A stretch of DNA of 27,749 bases from JBBRDU01 sp038203615 (lineage in GTDB: Bacteria > Verrucomicrobiota > Verrucomicrobiia > Chthoniobacterales > UBA10450), in assembly GCA_038203615.1 (NCBI GenBank), contig JBBRDU010000033.1:1-27749 (forward strand). The letters run 5' to 3'. Under the pieces are notes generated by a model. That model searched no databases and was not told where the DNA came from. It worked only from the letters and a program-made list of their open reading frames with translations. This document shows, one piece after another, positions 9,501 through 15,557 of the stretch. A program made the position numbers and the translations under genes. Each line of letters begins with the position of its first letter. Position 1 is the first letter of the stretch.

Positions 9501-9572
9501 GGCGCAGAGCAAAAAGAAACTGATGAACCATTGGACGACCGAGACATGAGGCACACAGAGGTTCGAGGTCAT
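6540..9572 (-). CDS. Secreted heparinase II/III- or alginate-lyase-like protein
   Basis: A 1010-residue protein with a signal peptide at residues 1-28 (hydrophobic WFISFFLLCALAHA). Residues 30-310 look like beta-sandwich accessory modules. Residues 320-660 form the helical part expected for an (alpha/alpha) toroid lyase: LQTIREKIAAGDKAFAKLIE, LGLAYLMTQDERYARKAVEL, NNMTDITNHNLLLLG and DGFSSEGRPIGYQ. From about 690 a heparinase II/III-type beta domain follows (FVILRTG, TLDYGRAFFHNGANRNQLTL, LNHTIGFNVVIAD, VVVVIDRMESDAEHTYDFAYH). The family cleaves acidic polysaccharides by beta-elimination; His536 in the NMTDITNHN stretch is a candidate active-site residue. The last codons (KLDRRDTRATEN) and the stop lie in a CGCAGAGACAC-type repeat that also occurs just upstream of the start, so the natural C-terminus may have been replaced. 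Substrate unknown. Confidence 0.82.
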   Translation of the reverse strand: MTSNLCVPHVSVVQWFISFFLLCALAHAAHPVVERFEAYDPAALLHVTNGTLETSTVDGQPVLRWRIHAGQTSELSLRPEHPVFDHLRYFDHLQFEFRIASGEIDGLSVRGLGIVSGARQHKVHEWNMAIRTTPAMVWYARDADFTRPNWFPWDNPDGEGRQGYLMFSAIANTPDTVIELRHVRLLSSALLVKPFYEFPVTWPLKTVNADGGITYRLTVQVLNISGKPADIAARVTSAHQRFKIALEQPVIAVKNSLAAEFTIAATLSQADIAASPELYAEPLRLAFTASSVPEAEATFETTLVRPLSAGLRRQVVLQEADLQTIREKIAAGDKAFAKLIEYDRIIKAADEFLDKDLRQIPPGHQWPGSNPGNDWAVGRIMPEIVNKKTGETQTGTILAGLVWKRYLTYPGYATENLGLAYLMTQDERYARKAVELFRLYAQQYGELKWNGAFELPWLAGASVGSSSRMASGSPYGTNIFMKNHARLLSMIADSPSWPAADRAQIYTSFITAYAAELMKFSGGINNMTDITNHNLLLLGLVFDDALMVHRATAADAGLLARVADIDQDGFSSEGRPIGYQFAGMAEYLPSLVYLDNAGLKLPFDKSKLLAAMRMPYRRATLTGWAPNCGDCARGYQAGVQPLAAHLVGMFPDELWLLDISGKGNLSSNVRGYLAGVKPDPKAWTRLLETQPSLFPAAGFVILRTGTSAEEQVMVTLDYGRAFFHNGANRNQLTLAAFGALLAHDPGSIYNLGSGGMTRNQDKQLDSFALNHTIGFNVVIADAQDQTRASGRLLAWSPGPELQVAVSRMDGVFPGVNHTRGVALTEGVVVVIDRMESDAEHTYDFAYHNLGKLQLGGGWTASPAGQPLGATANYENIKELKKLSGSGPIRLSWDVTEQHPAASPVRASGAALDLWQLPVTGGEVFTGITGINNPNTKTYPDQAPSLFHRARGQSVEFCTVLDPHKGQPHVRAVRAGRSGGITLELPGGRQVSFTLEEMIKLDRRDTRATEN
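6558..6573. repeat. 16-bp repeat at the lyase 3' end
   Basis: CGTGTCTCTGCGGTCC here is identical to 9587-9602, just before the lyase start codon. On the minus strand it reads GGACCGCAGAGACACG, a sequence type recurring around this gene. It encodes the final Asp-Arg-Arg-Asp-Thr of the lyase. Confidence 0.6.
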
Positions 9573-9591
9573 ATTCTCGAGTCAAGCGTGT

Positions 9592-9630
9592 CTCTGCGGT
9601 CCCATCAATCCCCTTTGCTGGACCGCAGAG
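9592..9630. repeat. 11-bp hairpin upstream of the lyase gene
   Basis: CTCTGCGGTCC (9592-9602) and GGACCGCAGAG (9620-9630) are perfect inverted copies around a 17-base loop. It ends 20 bases before the lyase ATG at 9572, so it would form in the mRNA leader. It arises from two oppositely oriented copies of the CCGCAGAG repeat. Confidence 0.6.
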
Positions 9631-9956
9631 GCAAGAGGCACACAGAGTGCAGACGCCACTGCGAAGCTTACTTCGTAGATTGACCGGGTTTTCGGGGTCA
9701 GCTTTACGGTGTCAACTCTTGAAAGTGACGCCGTAGTCCACCGCCAGGAGTTGACCGCTTCCGCGTTGACCCACGCCGCTGTCCGCCCTGCGCACTCACG
9801 GAAAAGTCTCTCCGCCACAGCAAGACGCCAAAAATCCTGCGGGCATTTCGACGCGAGGGATGATGTGAGAAACCGGCACTTCACCCACCGCATCGATCAC
9901 TGGGCGCGCTTTACTTCATTGAACACAGCGGAGCCATTTTGACAGAGAACGATGGC

Positions 9957-10002
9957 CTACAAATCCCCAACATCAATCCGAAAATGAGTCACCTGTTGGA
10001 TT
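9957..10002. repeat. 46-bp dispersed repeat, copy 2
   Basis: It begins CTACAAATCCCCAACATC and ends CTGTTGGATT. It differs from 2329-2374 at seven positions. Read on the minus strand it again encodes an NPTG-x-SF-x-D string (NPTGDSFSD) and a TGA, as in copy 1, although no HTH gene precedes it here. Confidence 0.6.
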
Positions 10003-10098
10003 ACTCAACGCCGCAAGAGCGAATGCAGCTTGACTCCGCCTGAAGTTTCGTTCAGTTTTTGCAGAAGGGTTCCCCTTGTCGACCGCTGACCGCGCCAC

Positions 10099-10989
10099 AT
10101 GACACTCCCCGCGTGCTCCATCCACCCAGCCGATCTGTGCGTCGCGGCACCCGCTTCCGCCGCCACCCTTGCGATCATTTGTCAGTTGGCGGTCTGTTCG
10201 CTGGCTTCCGGTGGGGATCTGGAGAAAAGCAAAAGCGAGGCTCTGCCTATCAATACGCAACGTTCTCCTGAGCTCGATCATTCGTGGACGAACTCGGTCG
10301 GCATGACGTTTTTACCCGTCCCGGGCGTGAAGGTGTTGTTCTCGAAATACGAGACGACCAACGGGGAGTTTCGGCAGTTCCGGCCGAACCATGACAGCGG
10401 CGATTTCAAAGGGTACTCACTGAACGGGGACCGGCAGCCGGTCGTAAATGTCAGTTGGAACGACGCCCAGGCTTTCTGCAAGTGGCTGACCGAGATGGAG
10501 AGGGCAAAGGGACTGATCGCTGCCGGGCAATCTTACGCCTTGCCTACCGATTGGGAGTGGAGTGTGGCGATTGGTCTCGATGAGTCGCCAACCGCGTCGC
10601 CGCCGGAAAGGATGCACGGAAAATTCCGTGGCTATCCGTGGGGCAAGCAATGGCCGCCGCCGCCGCGGGCGGGCAATTTCGCGGGTGAGGAGTCGCAGGT
10701 GGTTCACGTGAAGCCGATCGTTGGATACCGGGATGACCATGTGGCCACAGCCCCGGTGGGCTCGTACAACGTCGGCGCGAACGGGCTCTACGACATGAGC
10801 GGAAACGCGTGGGAGTATTGTGAAGACTTCTATGACGAGGCGAGAGGGCTCCGGGTGATGCGCGGCGGCGCATGGATCCACGGCGTGGATCCCAGACTTC
10901 TGCTTTCGGCCTGCCGGGGCGACCGTCAGTCCCAAAATGCCGGTCCGATTTATGGGTTTCGTTGTGTGCTCGTGGTGACTGCACGGTAG
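10099..10989 (+). CDS. SUMF1/FGE-sulfatase-domain protein, catalytic Cys absent
   Basis: A 296-residue protein. A hydrophobic stretch at 20-37 (AATLAIICQLAVCSLASG) may be a signal or lipoprotein-like leader, but it lacks a clear basic N-terminus, so the start is uncertain. Residues 64-294 carry the formylglycine-generating-enzyme-like fold: NSVGMTFLPVPG, KYETTNGEF, PVVNVSWNDAQAFCKWL, SYALPTDWEWSVA, APVGSYNVGANGLYDMSGN, AWEYCED, VMRGGAW and YGFRCVLV. In true FGE/SUMF1 a catalytic cysteine pair follows the RGGS/A element. Here the segment 256-272 (GGAWIHGVDPRLLLSAC) has no such pair, so sulfatase-activating activity is unlikely. These proteins often act as binding or accessory factors. Its place beside the lyase fits polysaccharide processing. 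Confidence 0.82.
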   Translation: MTLPACSIHPADLCVAAPASAATLAIICQLAVCSLASGGDLEKSKSEALPINTQRSPELDHSWTNSVGMTFLPVPGVKVLFSKYETTNGEFRQFRPNHDSGDFKGYSLNGDRQPVVNVSWNDAQAFCKWLTEMERAKGLIAAGQSYALPTDWEWSVAIGLDESPTASPPERMHGKFRGYPWGKQWPPPPRAGNFAGEESQVVHVKPIVGYRDDHVATAPVGSYNVGANGLYDMSGNAWEYCEDFYDEARGLRVMRGGAWIHGVDPRLLLSACRGDRQSQNAGPIYGFRCVLVVTAR

Positions 10990-11062
10990 CGCAGCGAGAG
11001 GAAATAATCTGGACATGTGAACCAGAACGAGAAGCCACGCCCCTTCAGCCGCGGTGCATTTC

Positions 11063-11080
11063 AGCAGGCTCCTGCCTGCT
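11063..11080. repeat. Short hairpin after the SUMF-like gene
   Basis: AGCAGGC, loop TCCT, GCCTGCT form a perfect 7-bp stem 74 bases after the stop codon. No T run follows, so it is not a classical terminator. It may be part of a dispersed intergenic repeat. Confidence 0.4.
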
Positions 11081-11254
11081 CTATTAGGCGTCGCCACGCG
11101 TACCGAGAAAGCCTCGCGATGGAGCGACGAAGTCGGTCGACCGCGAGCGGCGCGCGCACAGGGAGGCATCTGCGAGCGGGAAAGCGCGCAGGAGATGCCT
11201 CGGGCGCATTGCGTGAGCAGCAGATCGTAGAGCGTGCGGGCTTCCCGCCGGCTG

Positions 11255-11367
11255 TGCCGCCGCGGAACTGCCCGCATTGTGGCGGCACGCGGTTGATCGT
11301 TCTCGAGCATCGCACGCCCGCGCGCCGCCCTGGCCCGGCGCCTCCGCTCATCCTGGACTCTTCATGA
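11255..11367 (+). pseudogene. Zinc-ribbon-like C-terminal fragment, possible transposase relic
   Basis: The plus frame reads PPRNCPHCGGTRLIVLEHRT and then ends PPLILDSS with a stop at 11365-11367. A CxxC pair followed by a basic, Pro-rich tail resembles the C-termini of some transposases (IS91-like). Only one Cys pair is present and no upstream domain is visible, so this is a weak call. Confidence 0.25.
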
Positions 11368-11708
11368 CCCACCGCTGGCTGACCTCCCCTGCGATCCCAT
11401 CACGTTCCGATCGATGCGCTCCCCGCCCGATCCCGGACCGCTTTTTCTTCATCTCCAGAATCCGCGGCCGGGGGCGCTCTCACCGGTCCCATTTGCTGGA
11501 TACACGGGCGGCGCGAGCGCGGATTTTGAGCTTCTCACGAGGCGCAGCCACTGCCTACGGTGGTCGCGATGCATGCGGCGGCTCCTTTCCCCCTCGTTCC
11601 CGGCGGTAAGTTAAATACTTTACCCTGGAGCCACGCGCCAGCTCCCGCGAAACGGCTCAGTCCAACCGCAGTGTATCCGGGCATCTCGCCGATTTCATCA
11701 ACGCGACC

Positions 11709-11815
11709 GGGGAACAAGGGACAGACTGATTATTCGCTTGCAAGCGACCCAAACGCAATCGAAGCAAGGAAATCCAGACCCATGAATCCAGTAATCAGTC
11801 TGTCCCTGTTTCCCC
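11709..11815. repeat. 107-bp inverted-repeat (MITE/REP-like) element
   Basis: The left arm (11709-11732) starts GGGGAACAAGGGACAGACTG. The right arm (11792-11815) reads in reverse complement GGGGAAACAGGGACAGACTG, and both continue ATTA: 22 of 24 positions match. A perfect 12-bp palindrome CGCTTGCAAGCG (11735-11746) lies just inside the left arm. There is no coding capacity. The GGGACAGACTG-type arms resemble REP sequences mobilised by Y1-type (RAYT) transposases, but no such gene is in the window. Confidence 0.7.
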
Positions 11816-11906
11816 GTATCGTGCCGATGCCCATGAAGGGCTTGAGTGAGTGCCATTCCAGTCTGCCCCTTGCCTCATTGTTCTCGTTAGGCGTTTCCTC
11901 GCGCAC

Positions 11907-12338
11907 ATGAAAATCGGAGCATACAAGTCCACGGACGAAAGCGCGGTAATAGACTTATGGAAGCGCTGCGGACTCGTCGCCCCACAGAACAACCCGCAAG
12001 CGGACATCCAGCGCAAACTCGCTGTCGCACCGGAGCTATTTCTCATCGGCACGCTGGATTCCGAGATTGTTACGACCGTCATGGCTGGTTACGAGGGGCA
12101 TCGCGGCTGGATTAACAATCTTGCAGTCGCACCCCACCTTCAAAAGACCGGCTACGGACGCCTCATCATGGAGCACGCCGAAGCTCTCCTCCGCGAACGC
12201 GGCTGCCCCAAAATCAACCTCCAAGTCCGCGCGACCAACAAACAAGTCATCGAGTTCTATCAGCGTATTGGCTTCTCCTTCGACGACGTTCTGAGTATGG
12301 GGAAGCGTCTTGTGGTCGATGAGCCTTTCGGCCAATGA
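11907..12338 (+). CDS. GNAT N-acetyltransferase, YpeA-like
   Basis: This 143-residue protein aligns by eye along its length with E. coli YpeA: Ile-x-LW-x-RCGL near residue 15, IQRKLAVAPELFLIG, VMAGYEGHRGWI, NNLAVAPHLQKTGYGRLIME (motif A with the acetyl-CoA pyrophosphate loop QKTGYG at residues 80-85), ERGCPKINLQVRATN, FYQRIGF, and the YpeA-specific ending DDVLSMGKRLVVDE. It transfers an acetyl group from acetyl-CoA to an amine, with an unknown substrate. I chose the ATG at 11907 because homology starts there; the upstream extension to 11850 is not protein-like. No Shine-Dalgarno is apparent. The gene is isolated, with debris upstream and an unrelated secreted protein downstream. Confidence 0.88.
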   Translation: MKIGAYKSTDESAVIDLWKRCGLVAPQNNPQADIQRKLAVAPELFLIGTLDSEIVTTVMAGYEGHRGWINNLAVAPHLQKTGYGRLIMEHAEALLRERGCPKINLQVRATNKQVIEFYQRIGFSFDDVLSMGKRLVVDEPFGQ

Positions 12339-12482
12339 AAGCAGCCTGCGCCGGTAGCTGTTCTCTCACCCGACTCCGATGACCATGAATCCGATGAACT
12401 TTGTTCGATTTTGCACCACCCCCGCTCCTCAGCACCACCCGTGAAAACGCACTTCGTCCGACGCCACACGGTTCCAATCACC

Positions 12483-13148
12483 ATGATGCAAGCAAGCTTT
12501 CTCGCCGTGGCAGCGTGCTGCGGTCTTATGTGCGTGCCGGCATTCGCCGATGAGCGGGGGGTGACGCTCTTTGAAGAAAAATTTCACGGCACACTCACCG
12601 CGGGCTGGCTTTGGGTGCGCGAAGAGCCGGCGGCGTGGCGGATTGATGAGCCGGGGCTGGTCCTGGTGGTTCAGCCGGGATATCTCCACGCCGAATCCAA
12701 CAACGCGAAGAACATCCTGCTGCGGGAGATTCCTTCCGTCCACGATGCGACGGTGGTGGCGGAGGTGGATGTCGAAAGCGCGCCGCAGATTCAATACGAA
12801 CATGCCGGCTTGGTCTGGTATGTTGATGACGACAATTACATCGCGCTTTTTGTCGAGTCCATGGGAGGCAAGGCGAAGCTCCAGATGGTTGTCGAAAAGG
12901 CGGGAAAGGGGCAGTTCGCCGTTGCCACAGGCGATACCAAAGCGGTGCGGTTGCGGTTCGAAATCGCCGGTGACGAAATCACGGGCCAAGTCCGCGAGAC
13001 CGCCGACGCCGAATGGCGGGTGGTAGGAAAGATGAAACTGCCTTCAACTGAGAAGGCGCGCATCGGTATCATGAGCGGTGGTGCTCCGAAAAATGGCGAG
13101 CGCACGGTGAGATTCAGCGGCTTCCGCATTTTTCGCCTGGAGAAGTGA
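12483..13148 (+). CDS. Secreted concanavalin-like (DUF1349-type) protein
   Basis: A 221-residue protein with a clear Sec signal, MMQASFLAVAACCGLMCVPA then FADERG. The mature part resembles the C-terminal lectin-like beta-sandwich of beta-xylosidases and DUF1349 proteins: LFEEKFHGTLTAGWLWVREE, PGYLHAE, NILLREIPSVHDATVVAEVD, YEHAGLVWYVDDDNYIALF, GDTKAVRLRFEIAGDEITG and a closing VRFSGFRIFRLEK. This fold usually binds or processes sugars outside the cytoplasm. The start at 12483 is preferred because the 24 upstream residues are polar and precede the signal. It is probably monocistronic and fits the glycan-degrading neighbourhood, though no enzyme activity can be inferred. Confidence 0.75.
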   Translation: MMQASFLAVAACCGLMCVPAFADERGVTLFEEKFHGTLTAGWLWVREEPAAWRIDEPGLVLVVQPGYLHAESNNAKNILLREIPSVHDATVVAEVDVESAPQIQYEHAGLVWYVDDDNYIALFVESMGGKAKLQMVVEKAGKGQFAVATGDTKAVRLRFEIAGDEITGQVRETADAEWRVVGKMKLPSTEKARIGIMSGGAPKNGERTVRFSGFRIFRLEK

Positions 13149-13242
13149 GCGACTTGCGCTTCCGCAGTCCGCGAAGCCGGCGACTGTGCAGACGGGGATG
13201 CCTCACCTCCACGTGGAGGTTGAAGGCGTTTGCCGGCGAATC

Positions 13243-13440
13243 TCACCTTTCATCGGGATCGAAGAGTTCTTCCACTCGCATCTTGAAGAGCTTCGCCATC
13301 CTGAAGGCGAGCGGGAGGCTGGGGTCATACTTTTCCGTCTCGATGGCGTTTACGGTCTGGCGCGACACTGCCAGCTTGTCGGCGAGATCGCCCTGCGACC
13401 ATCCCTTGCCCGTGCGGAGTTCACGAAGGCGGTTTTTCAT
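13243..13440 (-). CDS. XRE-family transcriptional regulator (YozG-like)
   Basis: A compact 65-residue repressor-type protein that is almost only the HTH: MKNRLRELRTGKGWSQGDLA, DKLAVSRQTVNAIETEKYDP, then SLPLAFRMAKLFKMRVEELF. Glu, Ser and Arg in the recognition-helix region (VSRQTVNAIE) are typical. Small proteins of this type are commonly encoded with a small membrane protein, as here. Its ATG overlaps the TGA of the upstream membrane-protein gene (ATGA, 13437-13440), implying translational coupling. It probably represses its own operon through the 40-bp dyad upstream of the partner gene. Confidence 0.9.
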   Translation of the reverse strand: MKNRLRELRTGKGWSQGDLADKLAVSRQTVNAIETEKYDPSLPLAFRMAKLFKMRVEELFDPDER

Positions 13441-13919
13441 TGGTAGCGGCGGTTGAAGATCCGGTGGCCGACGACATATGACAGCGTCATTAGCCAGAAG
13501 ACGTGGGCGACGGTGCATGGGTCCGCAGCTGGATGCGTGGCCGACTGAAGCGCGCCGCCCGGTACCAGCGACTGAAAGAGACCGGCGACCTCGAGCCGGT
13601 GCCACAACACCACGACGAAGAATGTCGTGCATGTGGCAAAGAAAACTGCGGCGAGGGTAATGCGCCGGTGCAGTTCATCCATGCCTTGAACCCATCGCGC
13701 GAAATTTCGCACCCACAGGATGATCGCGAGGAACGGGGCAAGCGCCATCACGCCGCGCAGCGCGGGCGACCACTCGCGGACTCTATGCAGGAAGAGGATG
13801 TCGGCGGCGACTGACAGGAAAACTGCGACCATCAGCCAGCCGTTCACGGTCCAGTCCTTCCAGATGGAATAATCACTTTTGCCGGGGATGATTTCGTCGG
13901 GATGATTTGGAGTATTCAT
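13437..13919 (-). CDS. Four-helix inner-membrane protein, regulator partner
   Basis: A 160-residue protein starting MNTPNHPDEIIPGKSDYSIW. Four hydrophobic segments are visible: WLMVAVFLSVAADILFL, GVMALAPFLAIILWV, ITLAAVFFATCTTFFVVVLW and VAHVFWLMTLSYVVG. Charged loops lie between the segments (ARWVQGMDELHRR between the second and third) and the tail is basic (RIFNRRYQ). I do not recognise a named family. This type of membrane protein followed by a tiny XRE regulator is a recurring pair whose physiological role is unclear. It is the first gene of the pair. The candidate promoter places the transcript start at or next to the ATG, so translation may be leaderless; no ribosome site is seen. Confidence 0.78.
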   Translation of the reverse strand: MNTPNHPDEIIPGKSDYSIWKDWTVNGWLMVAVFLSVAADILFLHRVREWSPALRGVMALAPFLAIILWVRNFARWVQGMDELHRRITLAAVFFATCTTFFVVVLWHRLEVAGLFQSLVPGGALQSATHPAADPCTVAHVFWLMTLSYVVGHRIFNRRYQ

Positions 13920-13926
13920 GGCACCA

Positions 13927-13966
13927 GTGTAAAGTATCCTTGTCATGTGTCAAGCGTCCTTTACAC
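13927..13966 (-). promoter_or_regulatory. 40-bp dyad operator with promoter
   Basis: Outer arms GTGTAAAG (13927-13934) and CTTTACAC (13959-13966) are a perfect inverted pair. An inner near-palindrome CTTGTCATGTGTCAAG (13939-13954) shares exactly the same centre, and 15 of 20 half-site positions match overall. On the minus strand it contains TTGACA (13953-13948), a 16-bp spacer and TACACT (13931-13926), a good sigma-70-like promoter. Expected initiation is about at the ATG (13919). The symmetry around the promoter fits autoregulation by the XRE protein of the same operon. Confidence 0.6.
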
Positions 13967-14238
13967 ACCGCCGGAATACCTTTTGCCGCCGTTCGAGACG
14001 CACGACTTTGTGCGCGAACCCGAGGAGTCGCCGACCCGGCTTCAGATCATCGCGCGGGAACCGGGGTCACGCTGACGCGCTGGCGTTTTATGCGCGGCTG
14101 CGGGAGACGAATCGGGTGCTGCGCTATCATTTCTTCGAGGGCGTGGTGATGAAGAAGGCGGATTCGATCTACCCGGTGCAACTGAGGAGCGCGACGGAAG
14201 AGTGTCGCGCGTGGTGCAAGCATCGGTTTCTGACGTAG
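13965..14238 (+). pseudogene. ATP-dependent-ligase-like fragment, frameshifted
   Basis: One frame reads PPEYLLPPFETHDFVREPEE and SPTRLQIIAREPGS before a stop. A shifted frame from about 14055 continues ADALAFYARLRETNRVL, YHFFEGVVMKKADSIYPVQL and RSATEECRAWCKHRF to a stop at 14236. The EGVVMKKADSIYP segment resembles nucleotidyltransferase motif IV of ATP-dependent DNA or RNA ligases (EGVV-x-K), with a basic KHRF that may be motif V-like. The two pieces plausibly belong to one gene broken near the CCGGGG at 14055. No N-terminal nucleotidylated-lysine motif is present. A further fragment (14238-14321, ending FFREEQKALKPFQPAVLES) may be its tail or unrelated debris. Confidence 0.45.
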
Positions 14239-14366
14239 CCAGGGGCAAGACGAAGGCGGATTTCTTCCGGGAGGAGCAGAAGGCGTTGAAGCCATTCCAA
14301 CCTGCAGTCCTGGAATCGTGATGCTTTTGCGAACTCTTTTGGGCATGGCTGCTGAGCTGGGTCAGG

Positions 14367-14446
14367 TCAAACTTGCTCCAACTTGCCGGCCTCGATTTGG
14401 AGCCACAACAGCATCTCGATGGTGTCAGCTTCGTGCCCTTGCTCAC
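14367..14446 (+). pseudogene. Sulfatase C-terminal fragment
   Basis: This short frame encodes SNLLQLAGLDLEPQQHLDGV followed by SFVPLL. It matches the recurrent sulfatase-family segment (pattern DLYPTLLELAGL...HLDGVSLVPLL) that follows the catalytic core. Nothing else of a sulfatase is seen, and the frame runs straight into sliding-clamp tail sequence, so this is a chimeric junction between unrelated debris. Confidence 0.6.
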
Positions 14447-14644
14447 CCGGCCCAACCCAGCGCCGACGCAGGCGCCCGAACCGCCGCCAGAGGCCCCGGC
14501 GGCAATGAACGAGCCATCAACCCAAACCGAGGCGCAAGCTCCGGAACAACCCGAAACCAAACCCATGCCCGAACCCATCAGCGGCCCCAAGAGCGCGGCC
14601 ACTCCGCCAACAAATGTGGAAAAGTCCGCACTCGAAACTGCGCT
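14447..14644 (+). pseudogene. Remnant of sliding-clamp Pro-rich tail
   Basis: This encodes TRPNPAPTQAPEPPPEAP through to VEKSALETAL. It is clearly related to the Pro-rich tail of the clamp gene at the right edge (TRPNPAPTQAPQPTPVTP through EKPALETAL). The three clamp domains are missing. The 3' end of this fragment is the CTGCGCT at 14638-14644, beyond which the sequence becomes DUF932 in another frame. Confidence 0.8.
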
Positions 14645-15174
14645 ACTTCGGTCTCATGGAAATCCAGCGCACGCAAACCGACGAGGATTACAGCTGGGTA
14701 CTTGGCTTGCGGAACAGCCACGACAAGACGTTCCCGGCCGGGATCGTCGCCGGCGCCCAAATTTTCGTCTGCGACAATTTGAGCTTCTCGGGAGAGGTGA
14801 AACTCGCCCGGAAACACACCACCCACATCACCCGGGACCTGCCCAGGCTCGTGCAATCCGCCATCGGCAAACTCATGGACCGCTGGCATCACCAGGACAC
14901 CCGGCCCTCGGTTTACAAACTCACCGGGATTGAGGAGCGCACCGCCCACGATCTCATCGTGCGTGCCACCGATGTCGGCGTCTGTCCGAACAAGCTGATT
15001 CCGCGGGTGCTGCACGAATGGCGTGAACCGCGCCACGAGCCGTTCCAGGCCCGGAACGTCTGGTCGCTGTTCAACGCCTTCACCGAGGCGCTCAAGGAGG
15101 GGAACCTCAACGAGCTGCCCAAGCGCACCGTGGCACTGCATGGGCTTTTGGACGTGGCAGTGGGGTTGAATTGA
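14638..15174 (+). pseudogene. DUF932 remnant, 5'-truncated
   Basis: This encodes the C-terminal two thirds of a DUF932 protein, from LRYFGLMEIQRTQTDEDY through GLRNSHDKTFPAGIVAGAQI, CPNKLIPRVLHEWREPRHE and SLFNAFTEALKEGNL to a stop at 15172-15174. By eye about 86 percent of positions match the intact copy at 25476-26252. The N-terminal part (about 85 residues) is absent because a deletion fused it, out of frame, to the clamp tail. An ATG at 14614 could still open this frame, so a truncated protein might be made, but it would lack the family's N-terminus. Codon integrity over 175 residues suggests the deletion is not ancient. Confidence 0.8.
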
Positions 15175-15557
15175 TCAAAGGGAAATGTTCACTCTGCGAG
15201 TGGGCGTTCTTCTTTAGCCGGGAAGTGACCGCTCACATTTTCGACCATCGTGGATGATTCGATCATTGAGGGCGTTCTGCTACGCAGCTTCCTCGCCCCA
15301 TTGCCGTGGATGGCGTGCATAACATCTCGGACATCGGACTCCATACTTACACCATCGACGACAAACACCGTCCCTTCTTCGAGAATTGTAAGTAAAACAA
15401 GCGGCTGACTTCGCATCACACAAACAATGAGGCAGTTGCGGCCACCGGCACGCGACAGAAATGCTTGCACTACCTTTTATGTTGGTGAAAAACTAGTTAT
15501 TCTACAATTTCGAATGATCAACGCCAGAATTCTCTCCGCATCCTCTCCCCTTTCGGT
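15175..15557. other. Intergenic region upstream of phoU
   Basis: No gene I can support in 383 bases. A minus-strand open frame (15189-15470) and a short plus-strand frame (VDGVHNISDIGLHTYTIDDK to a stop near 15394) are both possible debris; neither is recognised. The last 90 bases are AT-richer and probably hold the phoU promoter. No pst gene or Pho box is visible. Confidence 0.4.

Larger units (their letters stand above)
9573..10098. other. Gene-free region upstream of lyase and SUMF-like genes
   Basis: No convincing gene is seen in 526 bases. It holds the 16-bp repeat (9587-9602), a long hairpin (9592-9630), a 12-mer AGGCACACAGAG at 9636-9647 that repeats 9549-9560 inside the lyase signal sequence, a GGGGTCAGCTTTACGGTGTC string near 9694 of the kind seen at REP/IS200-like element ends, and the 46-bp dispersed repeat (9957-10002). 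Promoters of both flanking genes presumably lie here, but none is clear. Confidence 0.5.
10990..11906. other. Long gene-poor, repeat-rich gap
   Basis: About 917 bases without an intact gene. In order it holds a small hairpin (11063-11080), a Cys-pair-containing coding fragment (about 11255-11367), a near-palindrome GGTAAGT/ACTTTACC (11605-11624) and a 24-bp inverted-repeat element (11709-11815). A minus-strand open frame across 10417-11310 runs antisense to the SUMF-like gene and out into this gap; its composition is not protein-like. Confidence 0.5.

Noticed and set aside
10417..11310. 297-codon minus-strand open frame
   Set aside because: It is antisense to the SUMF-like gene in its first part and runs through repeat-like intergenic DNA in the rest; Arg/Ser-rich with no domain.
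11886..11892. GTTAGGC just before the acetyltransferase gene, as in an integron attC core
   Set aside because: No matching RYYYAAC inverted partner is found upstream or after the gene, and no integrase is present. A similar CTAGGCGTT string at 2743 is also isolated.
15189..15470. 93-codon minus-strand open frame upstream of phoU
   Set aside because: No ribosome site, no recognised motif and a competing short plus-strand frame, so coding status cannot be supported.
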